NCBI RefSeq assembly: GCF_029626265.1
Contig: NZ_JARUBN010000001.1
Coordinates: 620,001-684,000, forward strand
Length of the DNA: 64,000 bases
Source of the DNA: Micromonospora sp. WMMD1102
GTDB lineage: Bacteria > Actinomycetota > Actinomycetes > Mycobacteriales > Micromonosporaceae
Reading direction: 5' to 3'
The translations under genes were made by a program, and so were the position numbers. The stretch's first letter is position 1. Each line of letters begins with the position of its first letter. A model generated the notes under the pieces. The model was not told the origin of the DNA, did no database searches, and saw only the letters and a list, made by a program, of their open reading frames with translations. Shown here piece by piece: positions 50,151 to 60,700 of the stretch.

Positions 50151-51653
50151 TTACTGCCCTGGGTCGCTCGGTCGGTCGCGAAGTTGAATTTCGGCGGTGT
50201 TTTGCAGGTAGCTCTGATGCGATACGGGCACCAGGACTGCGTTCTCGTGGAAGGCGCGTAGCGTGGTTGAGCCGCAGCTGATCATTGTCGCTTTGAGCTT
50301 GGCGATGGTCATCGTGACAGTGTCGTACATGCTGCCGGCGTACGGTACGTAGCCGTCGACGCCTTCCTCGAAGACGAGGTGCTGCTCGCCGCCCTGGTCG
50401 TAGCGGGACCAGTTTCGGGCCCGCTGAGAGCCTTCGCCCCAGTATTCCTTGTAGAGTTGGCCGTTGACGCGAACCAGTTTGGAGGGGCTTTCGGCGAAGC
50501 GGGCGAAGTAGCGGCCGAGCATGATGAAGTCTGTGCCCAGCGCGAGCGCGATGGCCATGTGGTAGTCGCTCAGCAGGCCGCCATCGCAACAGATTGGGAT
50601 GTAGACGCCGGTTTCCTTGGCGTAGGCGTCGCGCTCGGCGACGACGTCTATGAGTGCTGATGCCTGGCCGCGGCCGATTCCTTTTTGGTCTCTGGTGATG
50701 CAGATGGAGCCGCCACCGATCCCGACCTTGATGAAGTCGGCTCCTGCGTCGGCGAGGTAGCGGAAGGCTCGTCCGTCGACGACGTTGCCGGCTCCGATAG
50801 GGGTTTGGTCTCCGAATTCGCCCTTGGCGTACTGGAGGGTGTTGCGTTGCCAGACGGAGTATCCGTCTGAGGAGTCGATGCACAGGAGGTCGGCTCCGGC
50901 CCGGACGAGTGCGGGGATGCGTTCTTTGTAGTCGTGGGTGTTGACGCCTGCTCCGACCCGGAACCGCTTGTCGCTGTCGATCGTCTCGTTCTGGAAGGTC
51001 TTGTGGAGTTCGTAGTCGCGACGCAGGACGATGGACTCCAGGCTTCCGGTGTCGGCGACCACGGGAAGTACGTCGAGGCGGTTGTCCCAGATCATCGCGT
51101 TCGCTTGGGAGAGTGAGATCGAGGGGTCTGCGACGACGAGGGACTTGGCGGGCTGCATGCGCGATTCGACGGAGTCGTTCAGGTCGTGGCGCTTGGGGTG
51201 GAAGTCGCGGGTGGAGATCAGCCCGAGGAACGTGCCGTGAGGTGTGCCGTCGTCGGTGACTGCGGCGATGTCGCGCTCGGCCGCCTGTAGGAGTCCGGCG
51301 ACCTCGCCGAGCGTGGCGGTTGGCTTGATGTTGATGTCGCTGTGCCGGAATCCGGCCTTGTGTTGCTTGACGTTGCTGACCATCTCCGCCTGGGCGGTGA
51401 TTGGTTGGTTGTGATGGATGAAGCCGAGCCCTCCGCACTGCGCGAGGGAGATCGTCATGCGTGGTGAGGAGACCGCTCCCATGATGGCGCTGACCAGGGG
51501 GACGGCGATCCGGATTGGCGACTGTTCGCCGAGGCGGTGCCGTACCAGCGGTGCGCTGAGGTCGACGCTCCCGGGTGTGCAGTCCTCGGTGGTGAGGTTG
51601 GGGACGAGCAGGTATTCGTTGAGCGTCCGGGAAGTTTCGTCGAGGATTTTCAC
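50151..51653 (-). CDS. IMP dehydrogenase (GuaB-like), possible self-resistance copy
   Basis: GTG at 51653 with AAGGAG 5 nt upstream. 500 aa, full length for IMPDH. '[20 protein letters not shown]' begins the barrel. Two CBS motifs occupy about residues 95-215 ('[20 protein letters not shown]', '[20 protein letters not shown]'). '[14 protein letters not shown]' is followed by the catalytic Cys loop '[20 protein letters not shown]' near residue 315, then '[20 protein letters not shown]' and 'GYVPYAGSM'. It converts IMP to XMP in guanine-nucleotide synthesis. The loop carries GGG where housekeeping enzymes usually have GPG. A complete IMPDH next to an NRPS cluster is most simply an inhibitor-resistant second copy, but a biosynthetic role is possible. 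Confidence 0.88.
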   Translation of the reverse strand: MKILDETSRTLNEYLLVPNLTTEDCTPGSVDLSAPLVRHRLGEQSPIRIAVPLVSAIMGAVSSPRMTISLAQCGGLGFIHHNQPITAQAEMVSNVKQHKAGFRHSDINIKPTATLGEVAGLLQAAERDIAAVTDDGTPHGTFLGLISTRDFHPKRHDLNDSVESRMQPAKSLVVADPSISLSQANAMIWDNRLDVLPVVADTGSLESIVLRRDYELHKTFQNETIDSDKRFRVGAGVNTHDYKERIPALVRAGADLLCIDSSDGYSVWQRNTLQYAKGEFGDQTPIGAGNVVDGRAFRYLADAGADFIKVGIGGGSICITRDQKGIGRGQASALIDVVAERDAYAKETGVYIPICCDGGLLSDYHMAIALALGTDFIMLGRYFARFAESPSKLVRVNGQLYKEYWGEGSQRARNWSRYDQGGEQHLVFEEGVDGYVPYAGSMYDTVTMTIAKLKATMISCGSTTLRAFHENAVLVPVSHQSYLQNTAEIQLRDRPSDPGQ

Positions 51654-51803
51654 GCGATCTCCTTGCTCCGCGAGCTATGTGCGTTGGCGGTTGCGGCAGG
51701 TTATCAGCCGAGGCCCGTTGGTCAGCTGATTCCTGTGAGTGTTGCCGCAACCGCCCGCCGCACCAGGGCGGATCTTGCCAGGGCTTGTGTCCGTCCGTGA
51801 TTC

Positions 51804-51820
51804 GGCCGGCAACGCCGGCC
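51804..51820 (-). terminator. Hairpin GGCCGGC-AAC-GCCGGCC
   Basis: Perfect 7-bp stem with a 3-nt loop, in the 254-bp gap between the oxygenase gene (ends 51908) and the IMPDH start (51653). It may end the oxygenase transcript, which would put IMPDH under its own promoter. Confidence 0.4.
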
Positions 51821-51907
51821 CGCCCGGAAAGGCGTTGGGGCGCTGCCTGCGCTCCCTGACGGCGGTTCGTCAGTCGATCGTGGTCGGGCGGGCCGGCGCT
51901 GCTGTGC

Positions 51908-52876
51908 TCAGTCCTCGAACGCGGTGAGTGGTTCGCCGGCGATGATCTCGGAGGTGAATCCGTCGGGGCCGGTGGGGCGGTCGCCGAGGATTGTCACCCG
52001 GTACATCGTGCGGCGTACGTCGAGGTGGGACAGGTCGGTGGCGGCGAGGTGGGCGGTCGCGCGGTTGTCCCACATGGCGACGCTGCTGGGCCGCCAGTTG
52101 AACCGTACGGTGTACTCGGGGCGGATGATCTGGGCGAAGAGCAGGTCCAGGAGCGTGGTGCTCTCGGCAGGGGTGAGGTCGGGGATCCGGCTGACGGAGG
52201 CCGGGTGGACGAACAGCGCCCGCTCGCGGGTCTCGGGGTGGACCCGGACCACGGGGTGGAGCGAGATCTGTGGGTCGTCGCGGTTCATCTTGCGGATCGT
52301 GATGTCCTCGGGGTCGGCGGGGTGTATCTGGCAGCCGGCGAAGAAGGTGTGCTCGGCCCGGAGTCCGTCGACGAGGTTGCGCATCGGCTCGGAGAGGCCG
52401 TTGTACGCCGCGACGAGGTTGGTCCATTGGGTGTCGCCCCCGAAGGGCGGGACCGTTTCGGCGCGCAGGATCGAGATGGCCGGTGGGTTCACGGCCGGGG
52501 TGAGGTCGGTGTGCCAGCCCGCGGTGTAGGAGGTCCACTTCTGGCGGTACCGCTCCTCGAAGTCGCGCCCGTACCGCGCGTCCTCGGCGTCCGGGTCGAT
52601 GGTGAGGATCTGCGGGAAGCCCTCGGGGTGGACACCGTGTTTGGCCCCGGGGCGGCGGGTGAGTTCGCCGAACCGGCGGGCGAAGGCGATGTGCTCTGCG
52701 TGGGTCAGTTGCTGGTCGCGGAAGAAGATCACCTTGTGGGCGAGCAGCGCGGCACGGACGGTCGAGATGACGTCGTCGGTCAGCGGCTGGGCGAGGTCGA
52801 CGCCGTGGATTTCGGCACCGATGTGCCCGGCGATCCGTTGGACGGTGATCTGGTCGGGAAGGGTCTGTGTCGTCAT
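51908..52876 (-). CDS. TauD/TfdA-family Fe(II)/2-oxoglutarate dioxygenase 1
   Basis: ATG at 52876 overlaps the stop of the amidotransferase gene (ATGA). 322 aa, the usual length. Iron ligands are visible: 'TAGWHTDLTPAVNPPAISIL' (HxD) and the distal His in 'WDNRATAHLAATDLS'; the 2-oxoglutarate Arg lies in 'VRRTMYRVTILGD'. 'GGDTQWTNLVAAYNGLSEPM' and 'HPVVRVHPETRERALFV' are family blocks. It should hydroxylate or desaturate an amino acid or the peptide product. It is a paralogue of the oxygenase at 62712-63695. The substrate cannot be predicted. Confidence 0.9.
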   Translation of the reverse strand: MTTQTLPDQITVQRIAGHIGAEIHGVDLAQPLTDDVISTVRAALLAHKVIFFRDQQLTHAEHIAFARRFGELTRRPGAKHGVHPEGFPQILTIDPDAEDARYGRDFEERYRQKWTSYTAGWHTDLTPAVNPPAISILRAETVPPFGGDTQWTNLVAAYNGLSEPMRNLVDGLRAEHTFFAGCQIHPADPEDITIRKMNRDDPQISLHPVVRVHPETRERALFVHPASVSRIPDLTPAESTTLLDLLFAQIIRPEYTVRFNWRPSSVAMWDNRATAHLAATDLSHLDVRRTMYRVTILGDRPTGPDGFTSEIIAGEPLTAFED

Positions 52877-54777
52877 CGTGGTGTCCTTTCATCGGTGCCC
52901 CTGGGCGCGGGTACGGGGCGGGCTGATGGGTCGTGGGAGGCGGGCTCGGGCTCGGTAGCTTCGCTTCTCGTCGGCTTCGGACAGGCGGGGCCGGGGTGGG
53001 GGTATTGGAGTTTGTGGTGCCATCTCCAGGTGGTCAGCAGCAGCCACAGCGTCTTGGCCGGCAGGGCGGACAGTCTGCCGCCGCGCGGCAGGGTGAAGAG
53101 GTGGTTGACGAGCGGGTCGGCGTGCAGCTCGGCGGCGTGGAGGCGTACGAGCGCGGCGAGACTCCGATGCAGCGCGGCCGGTTCGGGGTGGGGGAAGACC
53201 TGCTTCGGCCGTGCCAGCAGCGCGGCGGGGAGCGTTCCGGTGAGCGCGGCGCGCAGGATTGCCTTGCCTTGCTGGGCTTGGATGTCGACGTGGTGTTCGA
53301 AGGGCAGCGTGAAGCACCACTCGACGAGGTGGTGGTCGAGGAACGGCACTCGGATTTCCACCCCGGAGCGCATGCTGAGGTGGTCCTCGAACTGCATGAC
53401 CCGGTTGAGCTGGGTGTGCACGAGCAGCCGATGCGCGCGCTCCAGCGGGGTGCCGGGTAGTCCGGCGTGGAAGTCGAGGACGCGCTCGTGCATCTGTGCC
53501 CGGTGGGCGAGCACTTCGCAGGTGAGTCCGGCGGTCTGCCGGGAGCCGGGCAGGGAGTTGATAGTGGCGGCGGACGGCTGGCGTACGTCGATGATGTGAT
53601 TGACGAAGGTGGGCAGGCTGACGTAGCCGCCCATGGTTTCGTCGGCGCCTTGTCCGTTGAGCACGACTTTGAGTCCGAGGTTTCGGACCATCCGGTAGTT
53701 GTGCGCGATGCTGACGTGCCGGACGTCGTCGCCGATCGCCGCGAGGTCGCAGACCGTATCGACGTCGTCGAGTGTGACCGTACTCGGGCGGGCGGCGATG
53801 CGGTGGGTGACCTGGCCGGTGTGCGCGGCGAGCAGCTTGCTGAAGCGCAGGTCGGCGTCGGCGGTGTCGCGGGCCCGCCGGCACCCTGCGGTGGTGTGGG
53901 TGAGGGTGATGGCGGTGAGCGGGCCGGTGGCCGCGGCGGTGGCGGTGATGGCGCTGGAGTCCAGGCCGCCGCTGAGAAAGGCGGCGACCGGGACGTCCGC
54001 CACGAGCATGCTGGTCACACTGTGCCGGAACAGGGCGCCCAGTTCAGTGGACGCCGCCGGGGCCTCGGCCGGACGTTGTCCGGCCGTCTGGATGGGGAGC
54101 TGCCAGTACGTGTGGGTGGTTTCGGATCCCTCGTGGTCGAGGGTGAGGTGGGTGGCGGGCGGTAGGGCGTGTACCTGGTCGATGAGGGTGAGTTGCCGGT
54201 CGACCTGGAGCGTGGAGGAGCACAGCAGTTGCGAGTAGAAGGCGTCCAGGTTCGGTCGGCGTGGTACCTGCGGGCAACGCAGGAGGGCTTCGACCTCGGA
54301 GGCGAAGACGAGGAACCCGCTGCCGCGGTGGTAGTACAGCGGCTTGACGCCGAGCCGGTCCCGCACGAGGTGCAGTTGCCGTGCGCGGTCGTCCCAGAGG
54401 GCGAAGGCGAACATGCCGTCGAACCGGTCGAGGGCGGCAGGTCCCCACTCCTGCCACGCGCGCAGGACAACTTCGGTGTCGGTGCCGGACTGGAAGCGGT
54501 GCTGGCGTTGTAGGTGACTGCGCAGGTCGGCGAAGTTGTACAACTCCCCGTTGTAGACAAGCGTCAGGTGGTCGCGGGTCATCGGCTGCGTGCCATGCTC
54601 GGTGAGGTCGAGGATGCTCAGCCGCCGGTGTCCGAGCGTGATCTCGCGTCGGTGCCAGACATTTCCGCCGTCAGGGCCGCGGTGGGCCAGCCCGGCGGTG
54701 ACCGCCCGAATCTCGTCTACGCCGGGCACGCTGCTGCCGCCAGAGGCGAACCGAAGGACTCCCGCGATGCCGCACAC
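52873..54777 (-). CDS. Asparagine-synthetase-like amidotransferase (AsnB class)
   Basis: GTG at 54777, 2 bp after the NRPS stop. 634 aa. The N-terminal glutaminase begins M-C-G-I-A with the nucleophile Cys2, 'AHRGPDGGNVW' and 'LVYNGELYNFADL' follow, and 'SGTDTEVVLRAWQEWG' is the usual glutamine-site block. The synthetase domain has the P-loop 'PVAAFLSGGLDSSAITA' near residue 250 and 'VLNGQGADETMGGYVSLP'. Over 50 residues at the C-terminus are Pro-rich and extra. It makes amides from carboxylates with glutamine and ATP, as in Asn-containing or lactam-forming peptide pathways. It probably acts on a precursor or the finished dipeptide. Confidence 0.9.
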   Translation of the reverse strand: MCGIAGVLRFASGGSSVPGVDEIRAVTAGLAHRGPDGGNVWHRREITLGHRRLSILDLTEHGTQPMTRDHLTLVYNGELYNFADLRSHLQRQHRFQSGTDTEVVLRAWQEWGPAALDRFDGMFAFALWDDRARQLHLVRDRLGVKPLYYHRGSGFLVFASEVEALLRCPQVPRRPNLDAFYSQLLCSSTLQVDRQLTLIDQVHALPPATHLTLDHEGSETTHTYWQLPIQTAGQRPAEAPAASTELGALFRHSVTSMLVADVPVAAFLSGGLDSSAITATAAATGPLTAITLTHTTAGCRRARDTADADLRFSKLLAAHTGQVTHRIAARPSTVTLDDVDTVCDLAAIGDDVRHVSIAHNYRMVRNLGLKVVLNGQGADETMGGYVSLPTFVNHIIDVRQPSAATINSLPGSRQTAGLTCEVLAHRAQMHERVLDFHAGLPGTPLERAHRLLVHTQLNRVMQFEDHLSMRSGVEIRVPFLDHHLVEWCFTLPFEHHVDIQAQQGKAILRAALTGTLPAALLARPKQVFPHPEPAALHRSLAALVRLHAAELHADPLVNHLFTLPRGGRLSALPAKTLWLLLTTWRWHHKLQYPHPGPACPKPTRSEATEPEPASHDPSARPVPAPRGTDERTPR

Positions 54778-54779
54778 GG

Positions 54780-57700
54780 CTACCGCCCCTCGCCGTGCGG
54801 ATCCTGCAACGGAGCGCGCAGGTGCTCCTCGATTTCCTTGAGCCCGGGGCCGGTGAGCATCGTCTGGTGGTCACCGGGCACGACTTCGACGCCGACGCAC
54901 GTCCTGGCCAGGTCCTGCCAGCCGGCTAGGGCCTCCATCTGGCGGGCAGCGGTCTGCGCGGACAGGATCAACAGGAGGTTCTGCACTGATCCCTCCGGCT
55001 GCCAGGAGGTCAGCGCGGCGTGGTTGCGCACGATGATGTCCAGCCGCTGTTGAGCGAGCGCGTGCTCCGGCTCTGGACCGGTCAGGCCGAGCTGTTCGGC
55101 CAGCACCTGGGCCCGCGCCAGCGGCGGCAGATTCTTGGTCGTGTCGACGGCGGTCACCAGCGTCGCCTGGTCGAGGTGAGGGGCGAGTGTGCTCACCTGC
55201 GCCACCAGCGCGGCGGCGTCACCAGCGCGGTCGAATGGCACGACCGGGTCCAACAGCGTCAGCCGTACGCTCTGGCCATCCTGCTCCAGCCGGCGAGCGA
55301 TCTCGTAGGCGACCACGGCCCCGAACGACCATCCAGTCAGTCGGTATGGGCCGGCCGGTTGCACCGAGCGGATCCGGTCGAGGTAGGCCGCCGCCAGCAT
55401 GGGGATGTCGCGGGCGTTGTCGTCGCGGTCGTATGGAAGGCCGTAGCAGCTCTGCTCCGGCGCCAGCGCGCGGGCAAGCGGGGCGTACCAGTCGACGGCG
55501 CCGCCGACCGGGTGTACCAGCCAGTGCGGTTGGGCGGTGGCCTCGTGCCACCGGTCGGTCAGCGGTACCGCTCGGGCGGTGTGTTCGAGGGAAGCGACGA
55601 AGCGGTCGGCGACGGATTCGATGGCGTCGGCCCACACGCCCTCGTCGTAGCTGAACCGTGCCTGAAGCGTTCCTCGATCGATTGCGAAGGTGACGTGCAG
55701 CGGTGTGGGCAGGACGTTGCTCGGACTGATGGCCTGGCTCGTATCGAGCGGGGAGGAACGCAGGACGCCACGGCCGTTGACGGTCGTTGTCTGCCCGAGG
55801 TAGTTGACGGTGACTTTCGGTAGGTCGAGCTTGCTGAGCAGCGTGCCCAAGGAGCTGTCGGGTTCGAGGTAGCGGGCTCGCCCGAAGGTGGCCCCGCCAG
55901 CGGGTACCTGGGCGAGTTGTTGGCCGAACGCGGCGGCCCAGTCGAGCAGACTGTCGCCCTGTGGCGGGGCCAGCAGGATCGGGTACAGGTTGGTGAGCCA
56001 GCCGACGACGCCATCGGCTGGGAGATCGCCGTCCCGACCGTGCCCTTCGACGAAGGTGTACAGACCTGGCCGATCTGATAGCGGCGCGAGTGCCTGGGCG
56101 AGCGCAGCGAGCAGGATCGACTCGGTGGTAGAGGAGTACAGGCGCGGCGCGTCGTGCAGGAGGTGGTGGGTCGCGTGCGGGGTCAGCTTCCGGGCGGTGT
56201 GCCGCAGGTGGCCGACCGGCGCGGGTTCTGTGGGCTGATCGGTCCCGAAGGTGGGCTTGGGTTGGTCGAGCAGGCCCTGCCAGTAGCCGAGTTCCGTATC
56301 GGCGGGCGCACCCGGCGGGGACAGCTCGGGGAGACCCGGTGCGGGCTGGTCAGGCAGCGGTTCGCCGAGGGCCAGCCGCCGGCACGCCGATTCGATGTCC
56401 TCACCGAGTATGTCCCAGGACACTGCGTCGATGATCAAGTGGTGTGCGACCAGGTACAACCATCGCTGCGGGCTGCCCGGCCTGCTGAACACCACGGTCC
56501 GGAACAGCGGGCCGTCCTCGATGTTGAGGGACCGTTGCAGCTCGTTGAGTTCCTGTGCAAGGTGTTGCTCGGCGGGACCGGACAGCACCCGTTGTTCGAT
56601 GCGTACGGGATCGTCTTGCAGGAACGCCACCCAAGTGTGGCCGTCTCGGCGGAACCGGGTCCGGAAGGCGTCGTGTCGTGCGAGGGTCCAGACCAGAGCC
56701 TCCAGCAGCGCCGGCTGTGGGGTGTCCGGAGCGATCTGGTACAGCCTGGCCTGGTTGAAGTGGTGCGGGTTGGCGAACCGCTGGGCGAAGAACCAGCCTT
56801 GGATCGGGGTGAGGTCGATCACCGTTCCCGGCGGTCGGCGTACCGCCGTCGCGCCCGCCGCAGTGCTGACCATTAGCGCTGCCATGGTTTCGACGGTGCG
56901 GGCCTGGAGCACCTGCGCCGCAGTCAGCCGCATGCCGTGCGCGCGGGCCCGGTTGGCCAGACGGATGGCCTGAAGTGAGTCGCCGCCGAGGGCGAAGAAG
57001 TCGTCGCTGGGACTCGCCGAGGTGCCGAGCACTTCCCGCACGAGGGTGATCAGCCGGGCTTCCCGTTCGGTGGCTGTCCGCCCGGGTGGTGCCGTCTCGG
57101 CGTGCTCGCGGGGTGCGGGGAGCCGGCTCGGATCGATCTTGCCGGTCGAGGTCCGCGGAAGCTCGGGCAGCACGGTGTAGGAGGCGGGCACCATGTAGTT
57201 CGGCAGCCGGTCGGTGACCCAGCCACGCAGCTGTGTCACCAGGTGGTCGGCCGGCTGGTCGGAGGCGACGTAGGCCAGCAGCCGGCCGGCCCGGTCGCTG
57301 GACGGTTGGAGGAGGACGAACGCGTCGTTGACCTGGGGGTGTCGGGTGAGGCAGCGGCGTACCTCGCCGAGTTCGATGCGATACCCGCGGAGCTTGACCT
57401 GCTCGTCCAAGCGGCCAAGGATCTCGAACTCGCCGCGCTGGTTCAGCCGGGCCCGGTCCCCGGTGCGGTACAGCCGCGTCCCGGCGAGCGGCCCGCCCTC
57501 GGCGATCACGAACCGGTCCAGCGTCAGGCCGGGGCGCTGGTGGTAACCGGCGGCCACCCCGGCGCCGCCGATGTGCAGCTCGCCAGCGGCACCGATGGGT
57601 GCGAGCCCGCGCTGCGGGTCGAGCACGAACATGCTCGCGTTCGCGACCGGGCGCCCGACGCTGATGCGGCTGACGGTCGACTGCGTCTGCGGGTTATACA

Positions 57701-60700
57701 GGCGCGCCGCAGAGCTGAACACGGTGGTTTCGGTGGGTCCGTACTCGTTGAGCAGGACCGCGTGTGGCAGGTGGGTGGCATGCCCGATCACCAAGTCCGG
57801 GGGGCAGGGCTCGCCGCCGACTGCGACGAGACGCAGCGACCGCCCCCACCCGTCGGGGCCGTCGACGAGGTGCCGGTAGAACGAGGGCACCAGGTTGAGG
57901 TGGGTGACCGCGTGCTGCTCGACCAGGTGCCGTAGCGCGTTGGGATCGCGGGTTTCGTCATCGGCCGGCGGGAACACCACCGTGCCGCCGAGCGTGAAGG
58001 TCCAGAAGATTACCGAGGTGGCCACGTCGAAGATCGGTGGCAGGGTGACCAGGGTGCGCGGCGCCGCAGCCCCGACGAGTGCCGTGCGGGCCTGGATCGC
58101 GGCGGCGGCGTTGCCATGGGTGGCCAGGACGGCTTTCGGGGTGCCGGTCGAGCCGGAGGTGTACACGAGGTACGCCGCTGATTGCGGCTCGACCTGCGGC
58201 CGGGCGGGTGCCGAGACAGGTTTGACGTCCGGCCGGTCAGCCACGATGAGAGGCAGGTCGAGCCGCCGCAGACCGGCGGCCGTGGCCGCCGTGCAGACCA
58301 ACGCGACAGGTTGGGCGTCGGCGACGAGCAGGTCCACGCGGGCGGGCGGCTGTTGATCGTCGAGGCACAGGTACACCCCGCCTCGACGCAGGACGGCCAG
58401 GCACGCGGCGACCAGCTCCGGCGATCTCGGTACGGCGATCGCCACGATCGCCCCCGCGACCACCCCATGTTGGGCGAGCTGTTGCTCCAGGTGCGCAGAG
58501 AGTCGGTCGAGGTCCTGGTATGTGACCTGCCGGTCGCCCTGTACCACCGCCGTCGCGTCAGGTCGCCGGGCGATGTTCGCGTCGGCGCCGCCGTGCAGCG
58601 TGGGGTGCGCCACCGCGACCTGCGGGCCTGTCCCGGCGCGCAGAATCGTGGCGTTCTGATCGGGGCCGAGCAGGTCCAGCGCGTCGATTCGCTGGTCCCA
58701 GCCCTTGATCATCACGTCGAGGACGTGGCTGAAGTTCGTCAGCAGGGCCTGCGCGGTGGCCCGGTCGAACAGCTCCTCGTCGTATTCCCACAGCACCTGC
58801 ACTCCGGCGTGCGACAGGCCGGACCCTGCCTCGGGCGGATGCGGCACGCACACGACGTTGAGATCGTTCTTCGCCGACCCGTTGTGCTCGATGACGAGTT
58901 CACCGCGCAAGTCGTCGACCTCGAACCGGGGCCGAGGGCTGTCATGGAAGGCGAACATCAGCGAGAACAGCGGATTGCGGGACGGGTCACGCGGCAGCCT
59001 CAGCCGCCGGACGATCTCGACCAGCGGGAACTCCTGGTGGTCCTGCGCCTGCAAGATCGTCTGCATCGTGTCCGCGACCACCTGCGACACGGTCCGGTTC
59101 CCGGCGATGGATAGCCGCAGCGGCAGCGCGTTGACGAACATGCCCATCACCGGTGCCGTGTTCGGCAGGCGCCGGTTGGACAGCGCCGAGCCGATCACCA
59201 TGTCGTCCTCGCCGGTGTGCCGCCAGACGAGGGACGCGAAGGCGGCCAGGAACACCCCGAACCGGCTGACCCGATTCTGCGCGCAGAGTGCATCTACGCC
59301 GGCGACGGTCGATGCCGGTATCTCGGCACGCAGGCAGCCGCCACGGAAGGCTCGCCGCTGCGGTCGGGGACGATCCGGTTGGAACGTGACGCCCTGCGCC
59401 GGGCAGCCGTCGAGCGTGCGCTGCCAGAACCGGCCCTGCTCCGCGAAGTCCTCCGTCGTGGTCCACTCCTGGTACCAGCGGGCGTAGTCCCGATACTGGA
59501 CCGGCAGCGGCGCGAGGTCGGGCTGCCTGCCCTCGACAGCGGTGCGGTAGACGTCCCGGATCTCCCGCAGCCACAGCACCGCCGACCAGCCGTCGTGCAC
59601 GAAGTGATGCTCGACCTGCAACAGGCTGAACGACGTCGGCGACAGCCGGTACACGTGCCAGCGCACCAGCGGCAGCGCGCCGACATCGAACCGGCGCCGG
59701 GTCTCCCGCTCCACCTCGGCTGCCATGGCCGCGGCGCCCAGCGCCTCACCGACATGGGCCAGGTCGACGACATCGACGCGGACCGGCCACGGCTCGTGGA
59801 CAACCTGGACCGGCCCGTCCGGGCCGTCGTGAAAGGTCGTGCGCAGGATCTCGTGCCGCGCCACGATGTAGGACAGGGCGGCCTCCAACGCCGGCACGTC
59901 CAGTGGGCCGGTCAGCCGCAGCGAGCACTGCGCGTTGTAGGCCAAGCTGCGCGGGGCGAGCTGGTGCAGCACCCAGATCTGCTGTTGCTGGGCGCTCAAG
60001 GGCGTAGGACCGTGGGATTGCGTCGCGGCGACCAGTGGTGGCCGACTCCCGGGGATCGCGACCTGAATGTGGGCCGCGATCGCCCGAACGGTGGGCTCGG
60101 CGAACATGGCGCTGATCGGCACCTCGACGTTGTACCGGGTGGAGATCATCGCCGCGATCTGGACGAACGCCAGGGAGTTCGCACCTACCTGCGTCAGCGA
60201 CGTCACCACGCCGACCGCGGAGCGGCCCAGAATGTCGGCGATCTCGACGGCCAGTGACGACTCCAACGGGCTCGCCACCTCGTCTGCCGAGTCACCGGCG
60301 GGCGCGGCCGGCTCCGGGAGGCGCGACTCATCGACCTTCCCGGACGGTGTGCGCGGCAACTCGTCCACGACCAGGTACGCCGAGGGCTTCATGTAGGCAG
60401 GCAGCCGCTCACTCAGGTAGGCGTCCAGACCGGCGGTGTCCCACCCCTCCCGATCGCCGCCGCCCGGCGCGGTGACCAGGTACGCCACGAGGACGACTCC
60501 GCGTCCGGCCGCAGCGGCGCGAACGTACGCCTGGACAACCCCGGGATGGGACATCAAGACCGTTTCGACGTGCCCGGCCTCGACACGGTTACCACCCACC
60601 TGGACCTGCCGGTCGATGCGGCCCAGAAACACGCACTCACCGCTGTCGGTCACCTCGACCAGGTCACCGGTGCGGTAGGCCCGCTGCCCGTCGAGCTGGA